A stretch of DNA of 64,000 nucleotides from Taeniopygia guttata (lineage: Eukaryota > Chordata > Aves > Passeriformes > Estrildidae), in the NCBI RefSeq assembly GCF_048771995.1, contig NC_133050.1, positions 1,376,501 through 1,440,500 on the forward strand. Direction: 5' to 3'. Below the pieces are notes generated by a model, which did not search any database, was not told the DNA's origin, and saw only the letters and a list, made by a program, of their open reading frames with translations. Shown here in pieces: positions 49,900 to 62,903 of the stretch (positions are counted from its first letter, which is position 1; each line of letters starts with the position of its first letter). Position numbers and translations under genes: made by a program.

Positions 49900-50356
49900 T
49901 GTTAGCGTTCCGGAACACACGTAATCACAGGATTTGATTATATGCAGGTGCTTTTACTAAGAGCTCTGGGAGTCAGGGGTACAGACCCAAATCTGACTCT
50001 GACATGGCCTTCGAGCTGAACGTATTTTATATTCTATCGTTGTATAATTTACACATTAATTATTCAACATATATTGTTCTATTATATACATTGACATGAG
50101 TTTCTCGTGATCTTTCTTAGGGCCCTGACCACAGTTTCTCATGTTTATTCTTATGATTAAACAGTAATTATATTTAATTACTAAACAATCATCATATCTA
50201 AGAATTATATAATTTATCATCTACTAGCTACACAGGTGCAGTTCTAGCAAGTACAAGTTCTTCATGTGCTTAGGGTACTTATTTTTCCAGGGCCTAATAA
50301 GCTTATTTTTCCTGTTAACCCTAAATCCCTATGATTTTAAAACCCTTTTACTATCA
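49900..50356 (-). mobile_element. Solo ERV LTR
   Basis: The element starts TGTTAGCGTTCCGG and appears to end TACTATCA. CTGG lies directly before (49896-49899) and after (50357-50360), a possible 4-bp target duplication, which would fit a class I (ERV1-like) element. The interior ('gagctctgggagtcaggggt', 'gacatggccttcgagctgaa') matches, from memory, a common songbird LTR family. The minus orientation is assigned from the reversed U3/R layout and is tentative. No internal viral sequence adjoins. Confidence 0.6.
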
Positions 50357-50683
50357 CTGGGGCTATCCAGGCAAGAGCCATGGATGAGGCTGTGCAGGAC
50401 CACGCAGGCTCAGCCCTGCTCCAAGATGGTATCCCATGGGACCGGGCACGCTGGGATTTGCCCCTGCAGCTCCCCAGTGTGTCCAGAGAGACTGCAAGGA
50501 GACAGTGACCTCTGTCAGTGGGACCCCTCTGTGCAGGTACCCCCACTCCTGGGGTGGCTGTGCCAGCTCCCCCATGAACCTCCCGCCCTGGGAACCTGGA
50601 GCAAGCGGAAAACACAACTTTGCCAATACTGCCTGTGCCTGAAGCAAATGGAAAGAGAACTGGGGTGTGAAAAATCAGGGTTG

Positions 50684-50762
50684 TTTATTTACAGAAGAAC
50701 AGCAATGAAAACACAGAACACATTGACTTTTGAAGGAATATTTCTAATAACAACAATTTATT
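50684..50762 (-). terminator. Candidate poly(A) signals for the acidic two-exon frame
   Basis: TTTATT at 50757-50762 and at 50684-50689 each read AATAAA on the minus strand, about 400-480 bp past the stop at 51166. Their spacing gives a plausible 3' UTR. Confidence 0.4.
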
Positions 50763-51165
50763 GAACGTATATACCTAAGAACATTTCTAACAACAATATT
50801 TGAAACGTATTTACAGAAGACAAAACGAAGCCCTAAAACCTATATCCTAAAGGGAACAACAAACTCTAAAACTATGTACAAAAGGGTGCCGTCTCTGTGC
50901 GGGATCTCCATCAGTCCTGGAAGAAAAGCAGGTGCCATGGTCACTCCAGTCAGGCACAGAGGGCTCTTCCGTGTGTCCCCAGGCTGGCACAGTGGGACCC
51001 TGCTGCCAGAGCTGAGGCTGGCTGGGTCTGGGGGCTGGGCCCCAGGCACTGGGATGGGGCTTGTGTGGCTGGAGCAGGGACCACCCAGCCCAGCCCCAGC
51101 CTGGCTGCAGGGAACCCACTCGTCCTGTGGGGACCACGTACCTGTCCTGCTGCTGGCATCGGTCT

Positions 51166-51548
51166 TCATCCCAGGACCATGGCCTCCTCTTCATCTTTTT
51201 CATCAATGTCCATGTCCTCGGTGCACTCTTGCATTTCCACGTCCATCTCCTCTTCCACATCCACCTCCATCTCTTCCTCTCCAGTATGTTCTCCATCCAC
51301 TTCCATCTTCTCCTCTGTATCAATCTGTGTGTCCACCTCCATCTCTTCCTCTCTGTCTGCGACAGCCTGCAGAGGTAGCAAAACCTCAGAGTGGGGTCCC
51401 TGTCCCACCCCATCCCCCCAGAACTCCAGCCCACCCGGGCAGCTGGGGGGATCCCCCTGCATGGAATGGCACCGTACCTTTCTCAGGACAAAGGTGATCA
51501 TCCTGCAGGGATGGATGACGCAATCCAGGCCTTCGGCAGCTATGGAAC
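51166..51548 (-). CDS. Unrecognised acidic C-terminal reading frame, two exons
   Basis: Exon 51478-51548 (acceptor 'cccatcatcag', donor 'gtacgg') encodes SIAAEGLDCVIHPCR and then MITFVLRK. It joins in phase to exon 51166-51366 (acceptor 'ttttgctacctctgcag'), which begins AVADREEEMEVD and continues as four to five EEEMEVD-like repeats, rich in Glu, Asp and Met, before a TGA. I do not recognise the protein. The acidic repeat resembles C-terminal tails of chromatin or RNA-binding factors only in composition. Upstream exons were not found, since a CR1 fragment occupies 51.72-51.98 kb. It could be the 3' end of a longer gene or a decayed duplicate. Confidence 0.45.
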
Positions 51549-51719
51549 CTGATGATGGGGGTATCCGGGGGCAGGAACAAGAAGGGTAGCAGGAGCGGGC
51601 AGGAGCAGCGGGCAGGGTGTGCTGACCCCAGAGTCAACAGTTGTGTTGTGCTGCTTGCTGGGTGCTGGCAGTTCCAGGTGGGACATGGATTGTGACATGA
51701 CAGTTGAGCTAGAGAGCGT

Positions 51720-51985
51720 TTGGTTCCATGCTTAGCAACGTTCCCCCAGACCATGGTGCTCAGAGCCCTGTTCCCAAGGATGGGGCATCCACAGCCTGGG
51801 CCAGTGCCTCAGCAGCCTCAGTGGGAAAGAGCAGCTTCCTGAGATCCAACCTCAATCAGCCTCCTGCAGCTGAAAGCCATCGCCCCTTGTGCTGTTGCCA
51901 CAGGCCCTGTTGAACACTCTGAACACTCTGTCCCAGCCTTTCTTGTGGGACCCTTGCAGTTCATTGAGGACTCTAGCACGGTGGT
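51720..51985 (-). mobile_element. CR1 LINE fragment
   Basis: Read on the minus strand: 'gaggttggatctcaggaagc', 'tgaggcactggcccaggctg', 'tggatgccccatccttggga', the CR1 3' region. The copy is diverged and internal, without the tail. Confidence 0.75.
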
Positions 51986-54900
51986 GTGGTATGGCATGGC
52001 AGCTAAACAAGGCAAAAGAAAGGCTAGAATTGGCACCATTCCCACCACTTTACATTTTGCCCTGTGTAAAGGAGATAGGAACTACAAGGTTCCTGTTCAT
52101 GCACAATTTGCTGTCTGAGAGCACTCAGTTCTCCAGTCACAGGGGCTTGCAGGTCTGTGTCTGAGATGACTTTAAAAAAACAACATTTATGTGCAACACC
52201 TGTGTATCAAAACTTCACCATACAAATCACAAGGTTATTTCTGCTGTTAAGTGGATGAAAAAAACAAAAAGCAAAAAGCAAAAGCAAAACTGTAACCAAA
52301 TAAAACAGGCAAACAAAACAAGCACCAAGAAAAAAACCAAACCAACACAAACACCCTCACAAATGCAGAAAAAGATAAAAATAGGTGAAGGAGGCAGAGA
52401 TACAAGAGCAACCAATGGGCAGAGGAACTACCGGGAGGACAGCTTGTAAGAAAGGAGATAATAAGTGGCTACGGCATCAAACTAGCCGGGGACCTGAGAT
52501 ACTGTTCTCACCCTTCTGAAAACAATCTGACATAAAAATGAACAGCAACATAAATTATGATGATTGTGATAATGGGAGTCTGCATGCTTACTTCAATATA
52601 TGCATTGTGTGTGAGTTGTGTTTTCCTTGATAAGTCACATCATCTTGCAAGGGTTTGTTGCAAGGGTTTGCAAAGAAAAATACTGCAGTGGAAAAGGAGG
52701 CTGGCTTGGAAAACATTGAAAGCAAGAGCTAAAATGTAAGTACCAGTTTTTAATATGTTTTTTGGTTCGTTTGCTGTTTGTTCATGGGGTTTTTGTCTGT
52801 CTTGGAAAGCAGCCCCTCGAATGTTAATGCACACAACATGTTGTTTGTAAAGGGCTGTCTTTGCAAAAAACCTTGCAGTTTTATGATGCAAGACAGAAAC
52901 AGCTTCCCTTGGGCTCCAGCTGGAAGGCTTGGAAATGTGTTCCAGAAACTCCTGATAGGACAGAGTCTGATTAACACAATTTGATGTGATGAAATGCAAG
53001 ATGTAAGGTATCCAGTCAAATAATCAGAATATTTAAATGCCAAGCAGCGGGAAAGGGCCATGCATTGGAATGACAGGAAACAGAGGCATAATGGACAAAT
53101 TTCTCAGGCAAACCAGACCAGAAGCACTGGGAGCACAAAGGGAGACACCCAGGATGGTATAAATAAATTCACTTTCATAGGTGGAGTTATTGATGGTTAA
53201 TTATATGTTGTTATGGATTGTTAATTAATATAATGAGTTGATATATAATTAATATGGTAAGTTATTGACTTGAATGTACAGTTGTTTAAGTGTATGTCTA
53301 TGGCTACTAAACAGAGACAGGGGGGTTGCAAGAGTAAGAATCTTCTAGAAAAGTCACATCCTAGGGTGATGACAGCAACTGGAACTAGGACTGGGAAACG
53401 AGCCACCCGGTAAAATTGCTGTGTTCCAAAATGATTGGTCAGGACTGCATCCTCTTACAGAGCTGTCAGCGACCCAGAAAAGGACCAGTGGGCCAGAGGA
53501 TCCAAAGCACAACAATCAAGCACCCCCAGGAGACTTTAAAAAATCCCTGAGTGCAGAGAACCCGGGCTCTTTCAAGGGTACCTCGTGTCCACAGGAACAC
53601 CTTGTTACACAGCACTGTTAGAGCTCCTCTGGCTTGTCGTGCAGGCCTTAGGCTTACCCTGAGGCCTTGTCCTCTGCTAATCTAAGCTTTTAAAAACAGG
53701 CATATGTTTTTTTTAAAAGCCATCAACCTCCTTTTAATTTCAGTTTGCCTTTTTACCACAAGGAGGCCCAGCAGATCCTTGCTGAGGACCCATTTCATGC
53801 AAGAACTGGCACCCCAGACATTAAATCAATTCAAAATAAAAGGGTGGGGGGAGGCGGCAGTGAGATGGCTTCACAGGTTCAACTCTGCACTCTGCTTCTG
53901 TCACTGACATTAGCTAAGTTCCTGTGCTTGTTTTCCTGGACAATTTGTAGTCAACAGAGCTTCAGTGCCTTTGGTCAAATCAGTCTTAAGAGCAGCTCGG
54001 GGCTGAGTCAGTCATTTAGACCTGAGCACGGACTGGGGTCCAGCAAACAAAAGAACATCAGCTGCAGGCCACCCATAGAGCTTTTCCTATTAATGAGCAC
54101 AAAACCTTGATTTTTGCAAACAGAGGGATGCTGGGAGGATTTTTGCACCTGAGAATGGATTTAGGAGCTGTTAGAGACATGGCCCTCTCCTATGACAGAT
54201 CCCAGGTGAGCAGGAATGACCCCAGCTTATTGTGAGCTTCAAAGGAAAACAGGAACAAATGTTTTCCCACTTTTTTGGGTCTTTTCTAGGATATTTCTTT
54301 TTGTATTCCATCACCTTATTTAGCTTTTGAGTGCTGCTGGGCATTGAGAAGAGTCTATAATTGTGCTGGGTGTTCTTTTTCCCTTAGCAGTTAGTGTGAA
54401 GTTAGAACAGGGCCCTGGGCACAGGCAGTTCAGATTTGCCAATCTCCCATGCTCTCCCCTGCATTTGTCAATGTCTGAGTTTCACCAACTATTATGTTGC
54501 CAACTTGCCTAGTTCTGTTCCCATGAAGTTTATCACAGCCTTCTCTTAGGAAGATAAATAATGTTGTTATCTGAAAATCCTGCTGACATCATTTTTCTGT
54601 TCTACACTTCGTTTCTGCCTTTCTGGATAATGAATGAGTGTATTAAATGCTAACTACAGTCCAGATCCTTGGGACATACTAATATTAGCCTCCTACTGAA
54701 TTGAAAACTGACAGCCTAATGAATTAAAACTCTTTGCATGGGAACAACAGTATTGACCAGGGAAAATCAGGATGACTTGTGATTTACTTGTAAGCTGAAG
54801 AAAAAATCAAACCAAAACACATCCCAAAACTTTGCAAGTGCAAGTACCTGCGATTTTCACTGAATTTAATTATGAGTCTTGAAAAAAAATAACAGGCTAC

Positions 54901-57900
54901 GTGAGGAAAAACCAAATCTAATTTTAAAAGAGGGGGGAAACTACCTCTGTATTCCTGTTCCCTTTGCTGTGTATGGCATCACTGAACTATAAAACAGTAC
55001 CTTAAGCATTTTCCCCCAGTGAAACTGCTAAAAGTGCCTTGGCTAGAATATCCTTGGAAAATCAAAGCTTGTTTAGGTATTTGATCCAGAGAGGACAAGG
55101 TAAGCATTTATAGCTAATCAAGCCTGAAGTCAAAGATGAACAAGATGAACCAAACTGATGACTATTGTAGCTTTAATCATGCTGGCAGGACATGCTGCCT
55201 TCTCAAAGTAATTTAGATTTTTCTGGATATCAGAAAAAGTCCCGCATTTCTCTGATACTTTGGTATAGTATCTGTAGTGGATATTTCTGAAAGCAAAAAA
55301 TACATTTGGAATAAACATCACCAAACCACATAAAAAAGGGCAGTTTCTTAGTGTTCTGCCACTGTTATAAAAACTAATATATTAAAACTTAGATGTGTTA
55401 TAAATTTCAGCAGAAAGTCTAGAGTTATTCCTGGAACTACGATACTTCAACATCTAAAAAGTGTGTAATTTATACAGCTTTAAAAACTCTAATTAGTGTC
55501 TTCCAAGTACAAATCATCTTGTTTGAACTTTGTCCCAAAGGAGAGGTAGAAGAATACAAAAAATGTTAATGAATATTCATATGCTATTGAAGTGAACCTC
55601 CTTCATGCATGAACACTATGAGGGACCAAATTTTCTTAGCACAAAAAGTGTGCTACTTCACAGAAAGTGTGCAGGTGTAATAATGCATTTAATTGAAAAT
55701 TTATTGAACCAAACCTGTGTTACTAAACTAATAGGCCTTTCCATGGGAAACCATGAAGTTCTTCGGGAAATCTGACATGCTTTACTAAAGTTTTCAGTAA
55801 GTTCTATCAAAGCAGATTCCTTTACTCGGGTTAGAAGAACTTACAAAATGCCTGACATTTAAAATTACTGTCCTGTGCCTCACTATCTGCAATGAATTTG
55901 TCTCAGAGACATTGTATTTAACCTTTTTATTTGCTACAAATCTGCAGTTGCAGATTCACATCAAAGACAACTTTTTTGCTCCATAAATTAATCCAATTTT
56001 TCAATGTTGAATATTCCATTCCCCACAGTAACTTGATTGGTAGATAGCTTACCTGGAAAAGTGACCCTGAAAGGATTTTAGGAGACAAAACAGAAATCAG
56101 GGTACCTGAGTGCAGTATATGATCTGTTATAGTCTGTGGTATATTGCAGCACCTCCTGTTTTTCCACTGACATTCTTGTGAAGGAAGTGATGACTCCTTT
56201 GAAGGACTCACTGTGCATGTAAAAGAATTTAGGTTTCTTCAAGGTGGGCAGGAGGAGTTGAATTTTTAGTACTTATGTATATATTAGAATGAAAAGAAAT
56301 ATTTTAAATTAAGAAATGCAATTTTAGAGTTGAAATGCACACTTTCTAGTGTCTCTGTAGATGGGGAAGTCTGAGATCCTTGTTTTTTAGGTACAGAACC
56401 CTATAGATCACTGTCAGTGCTGAGATAAATCAGATCAGAAGACTTCTACATGAAGAGAATGGGAAAAATAGAAAAGATGATGGGATTTTATACATTGTCC
56501 CATGTTGGTGTTTAATGCATAAAAAATAGCAAACGAATTCAGAAGAGTGTTCATGTTTAAAACAGACTCAGAATTATTGTACTGGAATGCCTGCTTAAGA
56601 TTTGTGAGTTGTACATAGTATAATTTGCAATCAAGTAACCTTGAAAAGACCAAATGCACTTTTGTTAGTACTATTAACTGTATTAAACATATTCACATGC
56701 CTGCTCATAAATAGTATTCATTATTTTCAAGATGTAAGATTTCTGTGTTCTGCTAAATTTCCTAGGTGTATTTAAAGCAGAAACAAAGGTTGGGATTTTT
56801 GTTTGTTACTTGTCTTATCTTGTGAATTCTCCTCACTCCTGCATTCATTGAGTTGTTGGGTGAATAGCTCATTAATGTGATTTCTATCTGTGTACAAAGG
56901 CACAAGGCAGAAGCACTGTCATGTAACAGCTTGAAAAGACACCTACAAATAACCTCCTTTCATAACCATAAATTTACATTAGAAAGATAGATAAACTCTG
57001 AAGTGAAAATCCGTTATTTTTATCTGGTGCAACTATTTCATAATCTCAATGTTATCAGACTCATCCTGCATAAATTAGTGAGGTCTTGGGATTTTACAGG
57101 ATCTGGGAAAGTCTTGCATCTCGAATGGATTTATCCCATAGGAACAGGGATCTAAAGAGCTGCATTTCTCTGTGGGGACTGAGTTGTACCTGGTACACAT
57201 TGGAAAACTCCCAGCAGCATCCCTGGCAGATGAAGCTGTGCAAAGAAAGGCAGGCTTGACTCTTATTTTACCCATTTTCTAAACACAAGAACTTGTCTCA
57301 ATAACCTGAATGAACTGAACCTCCATCAATTTTAAACATTCCTTCCTCGACACCAGTAACTGCCTGCCTTAATTTTTGACATTTTCTGAATTTATGCCTT
57401 CCTTTGGCCTAATGCCTTGGAAGGAAGGAAAATCCTGCCAGGATAACCAAAATAGTCAGTTTTATATTGCTGTCAGTCCATCATTACCCCTGTAGAAAGC
57501 AGTAGTAAGGCTGAAAGGATGTTCTCATAAAACCTTCCATAGGTGTATGAAGATACAAAAGTCTAATACAGTAAATTGAATGTGATTACTGGTGGAGAAA
57601 GTGATCCAGAAATAACTGGAAAAGGACTCTTTCTGTACTCTGTAAGTCTCAAATACCCGTGTGAGGTAATGCAGTGTAACGCCTCATCCATCCTGGGATT
57701 CTCTGAGTCTTTTGCTGGCGCTAAGGGACACCAGCTGAAGTGCTGTTCCTCTGTTGTTGGTTTTTAGGTACCTTTTAATATATTGGATGCTTTACATACT
57801 TCTTTGACTGAAGTTCCTTTGCTGGAGATACTTTTCAAGGCTCTGCAGCTATGAGGGTGGAACCAGCAAGCAAATTAAGCAGAAAAAAGCCCAGCAATGA

Positions 57901-60704
57901 AAGCCATTGAGCTGGTCAGTCAGGAAATATATGTGCTATGATCTCAGTGATGGGTGAGACAGACAAGGGGAGCAGCAGCCTGCCAGGCAGGAAGGAAGCT
58001 GACCATCTTTCCCAGTGATTTTTGCAGGATACTGTTCTGCTCTGCAGCGTAAACACAGACAGCATCAGTCAAAAAAAGAGACCCATCACTGTTACTCTGC
58101 TCTAAAGTTACTATTCCCAGACCACCTTCTTTGTCAACTCTAGTGACTTGCCCTTTTCATCTCCTCCTCAGCATGGTGTAGGCAACTCCCCATTCTCTTC
58201 CCAACCAGAGCTGCATCCCTACAGGAAAAGGCGTTTCATTAAATGTATTACTAGTGCTTGTCAGGCATTCTTCAGCCTTTCAATCAAATATTATTTTATT
58301 TGAGAGGTTCAAGAGTGTGATAATGGAGAATGTTTTTCATCATTCTGCTGGGTGAGCCCTGATTATTTCAGCTTAATGAAACTGCTCTTACAAGTAAATT
58401 GTACCTAATGCATTCAGCTGCTGAAACTTCACAGAGCTGGTCCTACACTGTTAACTCACAAGTACAGACATACCTGCAGGGGTTAAGATTGGAGCTGGTT
58501 TGAGTCATCCTCACCCAGCACACTTTAAAATAACCCTCCACACCTCATTGCCTTACCATTTTGCTGAAGTTTCACCTTCTAAGTTGCATTTATTTAGAGT
58601 TGGTTTTGTTGTTTGGGTTTGGGCGCTCTTGGGGGGTGTGTTCTTTCGCTCCAAAGATAAGTTTAAAATATTTTAAATTACTCAGACATTTAAAAATATG
58701 AAATGCCTGAAAATTAAGCCAGGTGTTTCTTGTCCAGATGGTCCTTTATCAGCGTGCCATTCAAATACTTCCTTTTCTTGAACAAGGATTTAAAAGTATT
58801 TCACTGTCAACAGATCACCTAATCATATATTGACACACATTTTTCTAGCTTTATGAAAAACATATTTCCCTCAGAAATTGATAGATTTAAAAGATTTGAT
58901 CAGAGTACATGTCTGTCTGGTTCCTTGGCAGTGTTTTCAGATCTTCTGACCAACCAAGTGAGTTTGTAAAATCTTTCAGTAATTCTCTCCCTTTTAGTTT
59001 CATATTCCAATAGAAACATGATCAGCACCTGGTGTTTTGTTATTTATTGCATGTATTTTGATTGCCTCTAAAATCTCCTGAAATTCTTCCACAAAAGGCT
59101 CAGCTTCTTAGGGAACAACCATTTATTGTTTGCCTATCTCCCTCCTTAAGCAGCTTATTAAAGCACTCCCTCTTATCGCTCTGTACTCACATTCTTTGTG
59201 ACCAAGGCATTTCCATTTGTGTTCTTTATCAGACTTACTCAGGTGTACATTGATATGTCTGTAAAATTACCTCCAATTCCTGGCAGGTGTATCCTGCTCC
59301 CATTCTCCGGCACACCGGGTAACCCTGAGAGGAGGTGTTTGCACTGTCTGTCCTGGCAGGAGGGCTGTGCTGACTCCTATGGATCTCACAGCAGTGCAGA
59401 AAGGAAAAGTGGAGCAGTGCAGCAATGCTGCTAAGTCAGCCCCTGATGTTTTAGTGAGTCCTTCCTACCCCTGAGGTGGAGACTCCTCAGAGCACACCCT
59501 GACTGCACTGGCTGCCCCCCAGCTCAGCCTCCTCTGGCCAAAAGAAATGCTAACACAGTGCTGCAGTGCATGACTTACAATTCAAGGGAGCACACAATTC
59601 ACTTGGTAATTTTACCATATAATGGAAACTGTAGATTTGCTCATCAATGTCCCCTGCCTTACTCTGTTCTTAAAACCGCTAGGTATGCACTGAAAGGTGT
59701 GTTGGATGTTTACTTGCAATACTTCACTGTCATGTTTCATCAATAGGCTTTAAGGTCCCAGCTGCACCTTGCTGATCCTTATGAAAAGAACTCAAGTCTA
59801 AGAAGTATTTGCTACTGGAAAATTATTCTTCTCACATTGAATACTCATCACCACCGCTGCTGATGAGAGAAAGGAAATAAATTCTGAGATTGCACACTCT
59901 GCTTTTAAAGCTAGGAAGTATTAGGATACAGACATTTCCTCACCTCATTCACAACACAGGCTGCAAAATACTCATTATCTACCTCTTATTTACTCAGTTG
60001 TAATTGTACTAACTGTAAACACATTGTACTCTTTAGCCATGGGCAATTTTATACATTCCTCCCTAATATCCCAGTCTTTACTGAACTTATCTTCCTAACA
60101 TGTCTACAAAGAAAGCTTCCAACTTCACTGAGAGAAATAGTAAAGAAGATAAACAACCCTCAGTATTTTGGGGGGCGATTTAAAGTGCAAGAGCTTGATT
60201 TGCCAACACCTTTAATATCACACATCTTTCTAGGCCCAGCTCCTATTAACTTAAATTGCATAGTTCAGCTCTTCTCTAAATCAGACCATACAATTTCATG
60301 ATCGTTAATCAGAAAATGAGTAATACACGCACAGAAGCTGCAGGGAGAACTGAACTGTCCAGCAGCACACATTCCTCTGGGATAGAAAGTGGAACAGCAT
60401 TGCTGAGGTACTGATAAGTAAAACACAAGCTGAATAAATAGTGCAAATAGTGCTCCTATGTAAAGAGAACGTCCTGTAGAAGTTTACTTGCTTAGAATAA
60501 ATGAGAACTGACTAACTTTGGTAATACCACCTAAATTAAAGCTGGGTAAACTTTTAGCTCATGTGCCTGGACAGCAAGCTGATCTTCTGAGTAGGATTTA
60601 AGGATCTTTTAAGGATCTCCAACATGCATGTGACCTTTCTGAAATCCATTCTCCTGATGCCTATGTGTACCATGCTTCTTTCATAGGTAAGGACAATCAG
60701 ATCC
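51986..60704. other. Gene-poor stretch
   Basis: AT-rich sequence without any coding exon, RNA gene or interspersed repeat I can support. Frames of 60-120 codons (for example 53745-54110) show no domain and no credible splice context. It could be intergenic or a large intron of an unseen gene. Confidence 0.5.
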
Positions 60705-61112
60705 TTCACACATGGAGCATCACTCATACAAGGAAAGGCTGGGACAATTGGGTTTGTTCAGCCTGGAGAAGCTTTGGGGTGACTTAATTGTGGCCTTCCA
60801 GTACCGTAAGGAATTGACAAAAAAAAATAGGGAGAGGCTATTTGTAAGGGCCTGGGGTTACAAGAAGAGGGAGGGTGGCTTCAAACTGAAAGAGAGGGGT
60901 TTGAGATTAGATGTTAAGAATAAATTCCTCCCTGTGAGGGTGGAGAGGCCCTGGCACAGGTGCCCAGAGCAGCTGTGGCTGCCCCTGGATCCCTGGCAGT
61001 GCCCAAGGCGAGGTTGGACAGGGCTGGGAGCAGCCTGGGACTGTGGAAGGTGCCCAGGGCGGGGGTGGGAGTCGGTGATTTAAGGCCCCTTCTGACCGAA
61101 ACCATTCTGAGA
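60705..61112 (+). mobile_element. CR1 LINE 3' end, relatively long copy
   Basis: 'gttcagcctggagaagcttt', 'gtggccttccagtaccgtaa', 'gcttcaaactgaaagagagg' and 'cgaaaccattctgagatgct' trace about 400 bp of CR1 up to its terminus. The 123-codon open frame inside is incidental. Confidence 0.92.
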
Positions 61113-61465
61113 TGCTGTGGTAATGAATGAACAGTTTCTCAGCATAGCTGTTAGCACCAGTGTGTCCGGGGAACATGAAGGGGGCCAGGAAGGCCAATGG
61201 CACCTGGCTTGTTCCAGCACTGCTGTGGCAGCAGGACCAGGGCAGTGACCGTCCCGCTGTGCTGGGCTCAGCTGAAGCCACGCTTCGAACCCTGTGTTCA
61301 GCTTTGCTACCCACGACATAACAGACATTGCGGCGCTGGAGCCTGGCCGGGGAAGGGGAAGGGTCTAGAGCACGACTCCACGAGACACTGGGGGTTAGGC
61401 CCGGAGAAAAGGACGTTTTTCAAACAGCCGGCGCCTGGCCATTGGCACCGCGTGAGTTCCCCTGA

Positions 61466-61900
<435 letters not shown>

Positions 61901-62432
61901 TGAGTGCAGGTGCCGCCGCCCTTTGTCCGTTCTCCCCCCCGGCTCCTGCGGCGGCTCCCCGGCCCGCGGCGGGGCCTGACGGCTCCCAGGCAGCCGGGCC
62001 CTCTCCCACCGCTCTCACCTCGCTGCTGGCGGGTTTGGGCGGCCCAGCAGTGCGGGAGCAGGCACGGAGAGCATCCCGAAGGGGAAAGGTTGTTTGTTGT
62101 CTGCAGTGGGGGTTCAACCCGCTGGAGGGGGGCAGTGTCTGCAGGCCGGGCCCTGGGCAGGAGGTCCCTGCTTGTAAAGGAAGCTTCCCGCCATGGCTCC
62201 GTGCCCGACATGTGCCTCTCACCGCTGTGCACCCACCCACACACCCCACACGTATTCACCTGCTTCTCTCTGTACCCCACACACACACTCCACCTGCTGC
62301 TCCAGGTACCGTGCCCACTGTGCCTCCACACCCGCACTGCTCACCCTGCCGCCCCGCACTCCCGCAGTGCCACCACACACATGGCCACAGTCCCAAGTGT
62401 GCGGGGACAGCGCCCAAAGTGCTGCTGCTGTG

Positions 62433-62528
62433 GAAATACCCCTTCTCTTGCTGTGCTCAGTAATGAAATACCCCTTCTCTTGCTGTGCTCAGTAATGAAA
62501 TACCCCTTCTCTTGCTGTGCTCAGTAAT
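62433..62528. repeat. 32-bp tandem repeat, three copies
   Basis: 'gaaataccccttctcttgct' plus 'gtgctcagtaat' is repeated three times without visible change, in the presumed first intron of the NUP210-like gene. This indicates a recent expansion. Confidence 0.95.
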
Positions 62529-62842
62529 GAAGGTCCTGACAGCTCTGAGCTCAGGCTGTGGACATAAAGGAGTCATAGCTAAGTCGGGAGCTTCTCACTG
62601 CTGCTGCAAGTGTAGGTAACAGCGCCCTTAAGACTCCACCTGGGAACAGTGAAGTGGAGTTTCAAAAGTGAAAGCTTTCCCAGTTTTCTCAGTGTTGAGC
62701 ACGTGGGATGTACTCCAGGAACTTCTGGCTGGGAGCCCCCTTCCTGCCTGGCACAGGGGGGAGGACTGGGTAGTGTTGAGCACAGAGGCTGAAGGCAAAT
62801 CCCACAGCATGGGCAAATTTAGAAAGCTCATGGTAGTCTTCA

Positions 62843-62903
62843 TGGTAAACAAATGTTGCCAACTCCTTGTCCTTGTAAACAAATGTTGCCAACTCCTTGT
62901 CCT
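62843..62903. repeat. Two-copy ~30-bp direct repeat
   Basis: 'gtaaacaaatgttgccaact' plus 'ccttgtcctt' occurs twice back to back. From 62904 to the window end nothing further is supported; a NUP210 second exon was not found. Confidence 0.9.

Noticed and set aside
60712-61083. 123-codon plus-strand frame
   Set aside because: Lies wholly within a CR1 3' end.
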